Below, piece after piece: positions 54,771 to 62,849 of a stretch of 64,000 nt of DNA. The notes below the pieces were generated by a model that was given only the letters and a program-made list of their open reading frames with translations, ran no database searches and was not told the origin of the DNA. The stretch is taken from assembly GCF_011758765.1 (NCBI RefSeq), contig NZ_JAANOU010000001.1, positions 4,774,001 through 4,838,000 on the forward strand. The letters are read 5' to 3'. Positions within the stretch are counted from its first letter, which is position 1. Every line of letters begins with the position of its first letter. The position numbers and the translations under genes were made by a program. Source of the stretch: Amycolatopsis viridis. GTDB lineage: Bacteria > Actinomycetota > Actinomycetes > Mycobacteriales > Pseudonocardiaceae.

Positions 54771-54870
54771 CGGATTCCTCGCATCTCGTGTGGAACGTTG
54801 GGGTGGCGCCGGGAGGCGGTGGCCCGTCGGCGGGACGGGGCCACCGCCACGGCATCGATCCGGTTCGGCC

Positions 54871-55965
54871 TCAGTACGTGCAGAGGTCGGTCATCTTGTG
54901 ACCCCACAGACTGGTGGACTGCACTTCGTTGGAGTGGACCATCGGGTTCGGGATGAAGTTGTACCGCGAGACGGAGTCGACCGTCGGAGCCTTGTCCGGG
55001 GAAGCTTCCGGACGAGCCTCGCCGTCCTTGACCTGCTTGGTCTTCAGGTAGGTGTTCACCACGTCGACCGTGTACTGCCCCTCCAGGCTCGCGGCCTGGA
55101 GACCGGTGCCGAACTGCTTGCCGGCCTGCAGGTTGCTGAAGTCACCGTGGCAGTTGCCGCCGACCACCGCGACGTTCTTGCCGGGCTGGTAACCGGCCTC
55201 CTCCAGCGCCTGGATGGCGCCGTCGGCGAGGGCGTCGTTCTCGGCGTAGACGATGTCGATGCCCTTCGCCTTGTTCGCCGCGATCAGCTGGGCGCCGATC
55301 TTGTAGCCCGTCGTCTGGTCGAAGCCGGCCGGAGCCTCGGCGATGACCTGGATGCCGGTTCCGTCGATGCGCTTCTTGAAGCCCGTCATGCGGTCCTGGG
55401 TTGCGCCGTAGCCCGCGGGGAACGTGATCGCGATGGCGTTGCCACCGGCGGAGTGCAGCGGGGCGCCGCTTTCCTTGAGCTTGTCGCGGGCCTGCACGGC
55501 CAGCTGGCCCGACACGTCGCCGTTCTGGGTGTCGTCCACACCGGCGTAAGCCACGATGTATTCGAGTCCGCGGCTGTCCGGGTTCTGGTTGGTCTGGAAG
55601 GTCGGGACCTTGCTGTCGTGCAGCTTCTTCAGCGACGCGAGCCCTGCGGCGTTGTCGACCGGCCACCAGATGTAGGCGTCGGGCTTGGACCCGCTGCCCA
55701 GTTGCTGCTGCACCTGGGTGTCCTGCTCGGGCTGGCTGAACTGGTTTTCCAGGATCTTGATGTCGATGCCGAGCTTCTGCGCCTCGGCCCGGGCTCCTCG
55801 CTGCCACTCGGCGAGGTAGTTGTCCGAGCCCGGGGGCATGAAGACGACGACGCTGCGCGTGTGGTCGCCACTGCTGGCGGTGCCCGCGTCGCCACAGGCG
55901 GCGAGCGTCGCACCGGCCACTGCCAGTGCGAGGGTCAACCCGAGGGTGCGGCTGTTCTTGATCAC
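54871..55965 (-). CDS. Sugar-binding lipoprotein of Rbs-type ABC importer
   Basis: About 364 residues. Lipoprotein signal VIKNSRTLGLTLALAVAGA ending in the lipobox LAAC. Then a Peripla_BP_4-type domain: SVVVFMPPGSDNYLAEWQRG, WWPVDNAAGLASLKKLHDS, IVYAENDALADGAIQALEEAG and VAVVGGNCHGDFSNL. An extra disulfide is possible (Cys in GGNCHG and DLCTY). The GTG at 55965 has GGGAGAAG upstream; the frame from 56001 runs through the operator. First gene of the importer operon; its promoter carries operator O4. Confidence 0.9.
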   Translation of the reverse strand: MIKNSRTLGLTLALAVAGATLAACGDAGTASSGDHTRSVVVFMPPGSDNYLAEWQRGARAEAQKLGIDIKILENQFSQPEQDTQVQQQLGSGSKPDAYIWWPVDNAAGLASLKKLHDSKVPTFQTNQNPDSRGLEYIVAYAGVDDTQNGDVSGQLAVQARDKLKESGAPLHSAGGNAIAITFPAGYGATQDRMTGFKKRIDGTGIQVIAEAPAGFDQTTGYKIGAQLIAANKAKGIDIVYAENDALADGAIQALEEAGYQPGKNVAVVGGNCHGDFSNLQAGKQFGTGLQAASLEGQYTVDVVNTYLKTKQVKDGEARPEASPDKAPTVDSVSRYNFIPNPMVHSNEVQSTSLWGHKMTDLCTY

Positions 55966-56496
55966 TTGCTTCTCCCGTGCCTTGCGACTGCGCCCTTGCA
56001 ATCGTTTGCAACTTCAATCAGAAAAGAGCCGTGGCGGCCAGCTCGACATGCGGTACTCGATCGGCGCCTGGTGTGGAGTTGTGTCTCGGAAACCGAGGGA
56101 ACCAGGTGCGGGCGCTGGTGGCTGCCAACCTCTCGTTCGCTCGCTGCAATCGATAGCAGGGACGGTAGGTCGAACCGGGCGCCGGTGTCAAGGGTCACAG
56201 GTGGACAGCTCCGGAACTGGCTGCACTACGCGCGTTTCCGCGATACCGGCGGGGGCACCACGGGACCAGCAGAGCCCTGACCATGCGTTGCTAACGATTG
56301 CCGCTCGACGACGAGTACCGCGCCGGGCCGACGGCATGCGGATACCCGCGCAATGCGGCTCCAGCGCGGCCTTCGCCCGGCGCCCCGCCGACGTGTACCG
56401 CAACCGATGGCTCGCTGCTATCGTTTGCGAACATGGGTGGACCGAATGGTTGACGCCGCCGGCCGGCGGCGCGACGCACGACAGGCGGGGGCGGCG
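55966..56496. other. Divergent regulatory region, LacI gene and importer operon
   Basis: 531 bases with no credible gene. It contains O4 (55996-56011) near the importer start and three weaker operator-like sites toward the lacI-type gene: TGCAATCGATAGCA (56145-56158), TGCTAACGATTGCC (56289-56302) and TGCTATCGTTTGCG (56416-56429). The spread suggests autoregulation and possibly looping. The rest shows no recognised structure. Confidence 0.65.
55996..56011. promoter_or_regulatory. LacI-type operator O4
   Basis: TTGCAATCGTTTGCAA, with 6-base perfectly symmetric ends (TTGCAA/TTGCAA). Located 31 bases upstream of the binding-protein GTG. The same core as O3. Confidence 0.82.
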
Positions 56497-57528
56497 ATGA
56501 AATCGCGGGACGCGGGTCCGACGCTGAAGGACGTGGCCGCACTGGCCGGTGTCCATCCGACGACCGCCTCACGCGCCCTCGACCCGGCGAAGAGCCATCT
56601 GGTCAGCGAGGAAACGCGGCAGCGGATCCTGCAGATCTCCGCCGAGCTCGGCTATCAGGTGAACGCGATGGCGCGCAGTCTGCGCACCGGTTCCAGCGGC
56701 CTGATCGGCATGGTGGTGGCGGACGTGTCCAACCCGTTCCTGCCGCCGATCCTGCGCGCCATCGAGCACGTGATCCGCCACGAAGGCTTGATGCTCCTCA
56801 TCGCCGAAACCCACGACGACTCGCGCACGATGCAGGAGATCCTGGGGCACTTCGCGCGCCGGCGCGTCGACGCGATCATCCTCAGCGCCGCTCACCAGGG
56901 GGATCTCGAAGTCGTCCGCGCGGCCGCCGCGAGCACCCCGGTCGTCCTCGCCGTGCGCAGTGTGGACGGCGGCAAGTTCCCGACGGTGACGCACGACGAC
57001 CGGCTCGGCGGGAGGCTCGCGACCCAGCACCTCGTCGAACTGGGCCACCAGGACGTGGCCCAGCTCCGCGGACCGGAGGACGTGTCGTCGTTCAGCGGCC
57101 GGTCGGCGGGCTTCTACTCGGTGCTCGCCGAGACGACCGCCCGCGAGGTCGGTTCCGGCCTGGTGGCCGCCAGCCCGACCGTCGAGGAGGGACGCCGGCT
57201 GACCGCGGAGTTGCTGGCAGCCCCGGGCGACCGGCCGACCGCGATCTTCGCCCACAACGACCAGATGGCCGTGGGCGCGATGGACGCCCTGCGCGAGGCC
57301 GGCCTGAGCTGTCCGCGGGACATTTCCATCGTGGGGTACAACGACGCGCCGCTCGCGGACCACATCGATCCCCCGCTGACGACCATCAGGCTCCCGGCGG
57401 CGGAGCTGGGCAGGCGCGTGGCGCGCCTCGCGCTGGAGCAACTGTCCGAGGAGCCGGTCGACACCTCGACGGTGCGCCTGCCGCCGGAACTCGTCGTCCG
57501 CCGCTCGACGGCGCCACTCACCGCCTGA
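56497..57528 (+). CDS. LacI-family transcriptional regulator
   Basis: 343 residues. Helix-turn-helix LKDVAALAGVHPTTASRALDPAKSHLVSEETRQRI with hinge NAMARSLRTGSSGLIGMVVADVSNPF, then a periplasmic-binding-protein-like effector domain (TAIFAHNDQMAVGAMDALREAG, VGYNDAPLADHIDPPLTTIRLP). ATG at 56497 is closest to the domain start; earlier in-frame starts from 56353 would place operator-like DNA inside the gene. Divergent from the importer operon. It is the only LacI gene in the window and the probable reader of sites O1-O4. Confidence 0.93.
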   Translation: MKSRDAGPTLKDVAALAGVHPTTASRALDPAKSHLVSEETRQRILQISAELGYQVNAMARSLRTGSSGLIGMVVADVSNPFLPPILRAIEHVIRHEGLMLLIAETHDDSRTMQEILGHFARRRVDAIILSAAHQGDLEVVRAAAASTPVVLAVRSVDGGKFPTVTHDDRLGGRLATQHLVELGHQDVAQLRGPEDVSSFSGRSAGFYSVLAETTAREVGSGLVAASPTVEEGRRLTAELLAAPGDRPTAIFAHNDQMAVGAMDALREAGLSCPRDISIVGYNDAPLADHIDPPLTTIRLPAAELGRRVARLALEQLSEEPVDTSTVRLPPELVVRRSTAPLTA

Positions 57529-57626
57529 CCCCGGCACCGGAGCTCGGCCAACGGGATCCGGTGCCACCCGCCGGACCGGACGCTGGGGTCCTCGTTGTTC
57601 GCCGCGCAGGCACTCGCACAAATACA

Positions 57627-57661
57627 TCAGGCGCGGATCCCGATCCGGGATCCGCGCCTGA
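57627..57661 (-). terminator. Terminator of tRNA-fMet (right copy)
   Basis: Perfect 15-base stem TCAGGCGCGGATCCC / GGGATCCGCGCCTGA with a 5-base loop, 3 bases beyond the tRNA 3' end on the minus strand. It may also stop readthrough from the lacI-type gene. It differs from the left copy's terminator. Confidence 0.8.
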
Positions 57662-57664
57662 ACG

Positions 57665-57741
57665 TGGTAGCGGGGACAGGATTTGAACCTGCGACCTCTG
57701 GGTTATGAGCCCAGCGAGCTACCGAGCTGCTCCACCCCGCG
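57665..57741 (-). tRNA. Initiator tRNA-fMet(CAT), right copy
   Basis: 77 nt with encoded CCA, same sequence and orientation as 29472-29548: unpaired C1, GGG/CCC anticodon stem, CAT anticodon. Flanking sequence differs from the left copy apart from a few bases, so the duplication is confined to the tRNA itself. Confidence 0.97.
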
Positions 57742-57822
57742 TTGTGAGAACCAGTTTACGCGGTGGTGCCGGGGGCGTGCACACCGGGTGCCGGAAGCGG
57801 CTCCGGCACCCGGTCGGCCGCG

Positions 57823-60819
57823 TCAGCCACCCGGTTGGGGCGGCGCCGAGCTGGTCTGGCCGGCCTTGGCGTTCTCGTAGGCGCGCGCCGCTGCGTCGAG
57901 AGCGGCGAGCGCCTGCCCCTGGGCGGCGAAGTCGCCGTTCTGCTGGGCCTGGTGCAGCCGGGTGAGGGCCGACTGGATGTCGGCGACGGCCTGGTCCAGG
58001 GCCGGGTTGCTGCTCGCGCCACCGGCGGCAGGCGGCGGTGTCGACGTCGACGGGGCCGTGCTCGGCGACGGGGTGGTGGTCGGGGTCTGCTGGGTCGGCG
58101 CGGTCGCCGCCTGACCGGCCTGGTCGCCGAACACCTGCTTGAGCGCCTCACCGATGGTGGGGGCGAACCCGACCTTGGAGCCGTAGGACACGAGCACACG
58201 CGCCAGCTGCGGATAGCTGTTCTGGTTGCGTTGCTGGATGTAGACGGGTTCCACGTAGAGGAACCCGCCGCCCACCGGCAGGGTGATCAGGTTGCCGAAG
58301 ATCACCGTGACGCTCTGGTTGCTGAACAGGGTGCGCTGCTCGGCGAACCGCGAGTCGCTCTGGAACCTGTTCTGCACCTGGACGGGGCCGTCGACCTGAC
58401 TGTTGCCGGACGCCGTCGTCGGCAGCCGGAGCACCTTGATGGCGCCGTAGTCCTTCGGATCGGACGACACCGTCATCCAGGCGGCCAGGTACTGCACCTG
58501 GAGGGCGGTGAGCGGACTGGTCAGCTGGAACGTGGTGCCGCCCTGGCCGGGCGCCTGGGCGAGGACGTAGTAGCCGGGCTGGTTGGCCAGGCCGGAGGCG
58601 CCCACGTTGGTGCCGCCCTCCTGGGTCGGGTCCTGCGGCACGTTCCAGAAGGTGTTGGTCGTGTAGAACTCCTGCGGATCCGTCACGTGGTACTTCGTCA
58701 GGAGCTCCCGCTGGACCTTGAAGAGGTCCTCGGGGTACCGGAAGTGCGCACGCAGGTCCGGCGTGATGTCGCTGCTCGGCTGGACCACACCGGGGAAGAC
58801 CTGCTCCCACGCCTTGAGGACCGGGTCCTTGTCGTCCACCGAATACAGGGTGACGGAGCCGTTGAACGCGTCGACGGTCGCCTTCACCGAGTTCCGGATG
58901 TAGTTGATGTTGTTGTTGGCCTGCCGGGCGACACCCGCGAGGGTGTCCTGCGTCGCCGCGCCCAGCTGCGTCTGCTCCGAGTAGGGGTAGTTGTTCAAAG
59001 TGGTGTAGCCGTCGACGATCCAGACGATCTTGCCGTCCACGACCGCCGGGTACGGGTCGCCGTCCACGGTCAGCCACGGTGCGACCTTGCTGACGCGGTC
59101 CCGCGGGTCGCGGTTGTACATGATCTTCGAGCCGTCGCTGATCGCGTCGGAGAAGAGGATGTTGCGCTCGCCGTACTTCGCCGCGAAGGCCAGCCGGTTG
59201 AACCAGTTGCCGAGGTTGACGCCACCGCTGCCGTCGTAGCGGTAGTTGCTGCTGCTGGCGCTGTCGTACTCGCCGGGAGCCTTGCCCTCCTGGCCGCCGA
59301 CGATCGCGTAGTCGTTGGTCAACTCCCCGTAGTAGATCCGCGGCTGCTGCACCGCGATGCCGGGTGCGGTGGGTTTGGCCGGGTCGATGCCGGCGCCCGT
59401 CGGGTTCTGGGTGTCGCTGGTGACCGCGATCGGGTAGCCGCCGTCGCTGTTCGCGCCGCTCACCGCACGGTCGATCGTGTTGGCCGGAGCCGCCACGAAG
59501 CCGTTGCCGTGGGTGTAGACCATGTGCTTGTTGATCCAGTTGGTCTGGTTCCCGGTGAGGTTCGCGGTGTTGATCTCGCGGGCGGCGACCACGTAGTCCT
59601 GGGTCTTGCCGTCGATCGAGTAGCGGTCCATGTCCAGCTTCGCCGGAAAACCGTAGAAGTTCTCACGGCCCACGCGCTGGGTGAAGGTCGGGGACAGCAC
59701 GTTGGGGTCGAGCAGGCGGATGTTGGGCACGGTGGTGGTGTCCGCGCTGATGTCCGCGGCGGTCGCCTGCCCGGTGCCCGGGTAGTCCTCGTACTGCACG
59801 TTGTTCAGCCCGAACGCCGTCTTCGTCGCCGCCATGTTGCGGCTGATGGAAAGCGCTTCCTTCTGGTTGGCGTTCGGCTTGACCGAGAACTGCTCGAGGA
59901 TCGCCGGCCAGGCGACCCCGACCAGGACGCCGGACAGGATCAGCAGCACCAGCGCGATCGCGGGCAGCTGGATGTTGCGCAGGAAGGCGCCGGCGAAGAA
60001 CGCGAGCGCGCAGATCGCGGAGATGCACAACAGGATCAGCTTCGCCGGCAGCACCGCGTTCAGGTCGGTGTAGGTGGCGCCGTAGAACAGTGGGGCGTTG
60101 CGGTCGGAGAACAGCAGGTTGTACCGGTCGAAGAAGTATTCGACCGCCTTCAGCAGCACGAAAATCCCGGCGGTGACCGCGAGCTGCACCCGGGCCGAGC
60201 CGGCGAGCTGGCCGCCACGGCCGGCGAGCCGGATCCCGCCGAAGAGGTACTGCGCGATGAGCGCGCCGACGAACGAGATGGTCACCGCGACGAACAGCCA
60301 GCCGAGCAGCCACTGGTAGAACGGCAGTGTGAAGGCGTAGAAGCCGATGTCGTTGCCGAACTCGGGGTCGGTCTGGCCGAAGCTCGTGCCGTGCAGGAAC
60401 AGCTGGATGCGCTGCCAGTCGCCCTCACCGGTCGCCCCCGCGATCAGACCGGTCACCAGCGGGATGCCGATGCCGAACAGCCGGATGCGGCCGACCACGG
60501 CCGAGCGGTAGCGCGACAGCGGGTCGTCGGCGCCGGAGACCGGGACGAACACCGGGCGGGTGCGGTAGGCGATCCACAGGCTGAGCGCGAGCGACCCGCC
60601 GACGAGCAGCCCGATCGCGAAGAACAACACGATCCGGGTGACGACCACGGTGTTGAACACCTGACGGGCGCCCACCTCGCCGAACCACAGCCAGTCGACA
60701 TAGGTGTCGAGCAGACGCGCGCCCAGTAGCAGCGCCAGAACGATCACCGCGGCGACGATCAGCAGTACCCGGCTGCGACGGGACAGCTTCGGCAGGCTCA
60801 CTGGGGGCCGACTGGCCAC
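57823..60819 (-). CDS. UPF0182-family large membrane protein
   Basis: About 998 residues, the usual size of this actinobacterial family. Seven membrane helices in the first 300 residues (for example VLLIVAAVIVLALLLGARLL), then a large, probably extracytoplasmic domain (DISADTTTVPNIRLLDPNVLSPTFTQ, NYPYSEQTQLGAATQDT), and a Thr/Pro/Ser-rich C-terminal tail with a short helical end. The GTG at 60819 with CAGGAG 8 bases upstream is the start. Molecular function is not established. Divergent from the PPA1309-type gene. Confidence 0.93.
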   Translation of the reverse strand: MASRPPVSLPKLSRRSRVLLIVAAVIVLALLLGARLLDTYVDWLWFGEVGARQVFNTVVVTRIVLFFAIGLLVGGSLALSLWIAYRTRPVFVPVSGADDPLSRYRSAVVGRIRLFGIGIPLVTGLIAGATGEGDWQRIQLFLHGTSFGQTDPEFGNDIGFYAFTLPFYQWLLGWLFVAVTISFVGALIAQYLFGGIRLAGRGGQLAGSARVQLAVTAGIFVLLKAVEYFFDRYNLLFSDRNAPLFYGATYTDLNAVLPAKLILLCISAICALAFFAGAFLRNIQLPAIALVLLILSGVLVGVAWPAILEQFSVKPNANQKEALSISRNMAATKTAFGLNNVQYEDYPGTGQATAADISADTTTVPNIRLLDPNVLSPTFTQRVGRENFYGFPAKLDMDRYSIDGKTQDYVVAAREINTANLTGNQTNWINKHMVYTHGNGFVAAPANTIDRAVSGANSDGGYPIAVTSDTQNPTGAGIDPAKPTAPGIAVQQPRIYYGELTNDYAIVGGQEGKAPGEYDSASSSNYRYDGSGGVNLGNWFNRLAFAAKYGERNILFSDAISDGSKIMYNRDPRDRVSKVAPWLTVDGDPYPAVVDGKIVWIVDGYTTLNNYPYSEQTQLGAATQDTLAGVARQANNNINYIRNSVKATVDAFNGSVTLYSVDDKDPVLKAWEQVFPGVVQPSSDITPDLRAHFRYPEDLFKVQRELLTKYHVTDPQEFYTTNTFWNVPQDPTQEGGTNVGASGLANQPGYYVLAQAPGQGGTTFQLTSPLTALQVQYLAAWMTVSSDPKDYGAIKVLRLPTTASGNSQVDGPVQVQNRFQSDSRFAEQRTLFSNQSVTVIFGNLITLPVGGGFLYVEPVYIQQRNQNSYPQLARVLVSYGSKVGFAPTIGEALKQVFGDQAGQAATAPTQQTPTTTPSPSTAPSTSTPPPAAGGASSNPALDQAVADIQSALTRLHQAQQNGDFAAQGQALAALDAAARAYENAKAGQTSSAPPQPGG

Positions 60820-60964
60820 TGCGCACGCTCCTGTTGTCGTGGTCCGCTGGCGGGGCACCGGTCACGCACGACACCCCTGAACCCCTAACTCTAGGAGGCC
60901 CGCTCCGGGTTCCCCGACCGGCCCGAATCGGACACCTCCGGCGGTCACCTGCCACCATGAGCAG

Positions 60965-61513
60965 ATGGGATCGGAGAGCAACCCCGCCGCGCGCCCGGCG
61001 GTCGCCGCGCTCGCACGTGAGGTCGAGGAGTTCGTGGCCGCCGCCGGGTGGGACCAGGCGCCGCAGCTGTTCGCGTTGGTCCCGACCGCAGCGCTGCTGC
61101 GCGAGCAGCCGGAGCTGGCCGGGCAGCTCGACCCGTCGAGCGCGCTGACGCCGGTGGCGCAGGAGCCGCTGCCGGAAGGCGACCTGGCGGAGGCGCTGGG
61201 CCGGATCGCCTGGCCGGAGGCCGTGACGGGCTGCGCGCTGGCCCAGGAGATCGTCGTGCTGCCGCCGAGCGTCGAGTCGGAACTGTCCGGCACCGGCGAC
61301 CTGGACCGGCTGCGCCAGGCCGCGGCGGACCATCCGGACAGGACGGAGGCGCGGCTGGTGGCCGCGGTGCTGCGGGACGGACCCGGTGCGTGCGTCATGC
61401 GCCTGCGCGGCTACGCGAAGACCGAGGACGCCGAGCCGGCCGACCAGGTCATCGAGCACCCGGACCTGGCGCCGAACCTCCTGGACGCGCTCCGCGCCAC
61501 GCTGGCCCCCTGA
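60965..61513 (+). CDS. PPA1309-family conserved protein
   Basis: 182 residues: VAALAREVEEFVAAAGWDQAPQLFALVPTAALLREQPEL, then GRIAWPEAVTGCALAQEIVVLPP, ending ARLVAAVLRDGPGACVMRLRG and HPDLAPNLLDALRATL. The pattern matches the small actinobacterial family of unknown function usually found beside UPF0182 and the PDZ protease, as here. Soluble; no signal. ATG at 60965. Confidence 0.88.
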   Translation: MGSESNPAARPAVAALAREVEEFVAAAGWDQAPQLFALVPTAALLREQPELAGQLDPSSALTPVAQEPLPEGDLAEALGRIAWPEAVTGCALAQEIVVLPPSVESELSGTGDLDRLRQAAADHPDRTEARLVAAVLRDGPGACVMRLRGYAKTEDAEPADQVIEHPDLAPNLLDALRATLAP

Positions 61514-61587
61514 GGAGCGCTGCTCCCGTCACGGGACGAAGCCCCGTCCACGGGCCACGCCCGGTCCCGGAGCAGTTCCGGCGCGGG

Positions 61588-62733
61588 TCAGCAGGACGGG
61601 GTCGGCTGCCCGGCCTTGAGCGCGTCCAGCGCGGCGAGCGCGCTGTCCAGACTGGTCACCTTGACCAGCTTGAGCCCGTCCGGGTCGGCGGCGGCCGCCT
61701 CGGCGCAGTTGGCCTCGGGCGTGAGGAACACGGTCGCACCGGCCTCACGCGCGGCGACCAGCTTGAAGGTGATCCCGCCGATCGGCCGGACGGCACCCTT
61801 CTCGCTGATCTCGCCGGTGCCCGCCACGTGCTCACCGGCCACCATGTCGCCCGGCGTGAGCCGGTCGACGATCGCCAGCGCGAACATCAGGCCGGCCGAG
61901 GGGCCGCCGACGTCCTGCAGCGAGATCTTCACCTGGAACGGCACGTCGGCCCGGTCGATGGGCTGCAGGCCCATGAAGCCCTGCTTCTTGCTCGGGTCCG
62001 GGTTGGCGGCCAGCGTGATCTGCTCGGTCCGCGGCGGCTCGGTGCCGTGCTGGAACGTGATGGGCACGGTCTGGCCGGGAGCGGTGTCGGCGACCGCGGC
62101 GGTGACGTCGTCCTCGGTGGTGATGGTCCGGCCGTTCACCGACAGCAGGCGGTCGCCGGGCGCGAGGACCCGGCTGACCGGGGTGTTCTCCACGATGTTC
62201 TGGGCGAGCACCTTGATCGGGTAGCCGAGGTGGCGCAGCGCGGCGACCTCGGCGTTGCTCTGCGAGTCCTGGAACTGCTGGACGTTTTCCTGCTGGACCT
62301 GCTCGTTGCTCTCGCCGGGCCGGAAGTACTCCTCGCGGGGCGCGAGGGCGTACCGGCCGCTGACCCACAGCCCGAGGGCGCCGAAGAGGCTGATCTCGTC
62401 GTTGAGCGACACCGTGGTCATGCGCAGCTCGCCCGCGGTCGGGTAGGTCTGCTGCCCGTCGATCTCCACCACCGGCGCGCCCTTGACCTGACCGAGCGTG
62501 TCGTAGGTGGGGCCGGGGCCGATCGCCACGTAGGGCACCTGGACGAACGCGCCGATGAGTCCGAACACCACGATGAGCGCACCGCTGGCCACCACGGTCC
62601 AGCCACGTCTGGTCAGGCCGGCGCGGTCACGCGGCCGCGTGGCGCGGTGCGCGTCGCGGGCCTGGTCGCCGTCGCCGGGTTTGGTGCCGGTTGCGGCACC
62701 GGGAGCAGTGCTTTCGTCGCGGGACTCGCTCAC
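61588..62733 (-). CDS. Membrane-anchored PDZ/Lon-type serine protease (YlbL-like)
   Basis: 381 residues. A basic cytoplasmic start, one membrane helix (about 45-68, GWTVVASGALIVVFGLIGAF), then a domain with PGPTYDTLG, a PDZ domain (about 165-240, LAPGDRLLSVNGRTI), and a C-terminal Lon-protease domain. The Ser-Lys dyad is visible: Ser in DVGGPSAGLMFAL and Lys in IGGITFKLVAAREAG. Acts outside the membrane. Convergent with the PPA1309-type gene and divergent from the zincin-like gene. Substrate unknown. Confidence 0.92.
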   Translation of the reverse strand: MSESRDESTAPGAATGTKPGDGDQARDAHRATRPRDRAGLTRRGWTVVASGALIVVFGLIGAFVQVPYVAIGPGPTYDTLGQVKGAPVVEIDGQQTYPTAGELRMTTVSLNDEISLFGALGLWVSGRYALAPREEYFRPGESNEQVQQENVQQFQDSQSNAEVAALRHLGYPIKVLAQNIVENTPVSRVLAPGDRLLSVNGRTITTEDDVTAAVADTAPGQTVPITFQHGTEPPRTEQITLAANPDPSKKQGFMGLQPIDRADVPFQVKISLQDVGGPSAGLMFALAIVDRLTPGDMVAGEHVAGTGEISEKGAVRPIGGITFKLVAAREAGATVFLTPEANCAEAAAADPDGLKLVKVTSLDSALAALDALKAGQPTPSC

Positions 62734-62849
62734 GGCCCACAGCGTACGGTGAGCGGCCCGGACGCCCGATCACCAGGCCATGATCGCGGGGAGCGAAATC
62801 GGACACCACTGACGCGGTCGGGGCTGCTCCGGCCGCGTACGGTGGGGGT

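Noticed and set aside
29472..57741. Prophage or integrative element between the two tRNAs
   Set aside because: No integrase, excisionase, transposase, replication or conjugation gene was found. The repeats are whole functional tRNAs rather than an att-type tRNA fragment.
57763..60729. 988-codon open frame on the plus strand
   Set aside because: Exact antisense shadow of the UPF0182 gene, without recognisable motifs.
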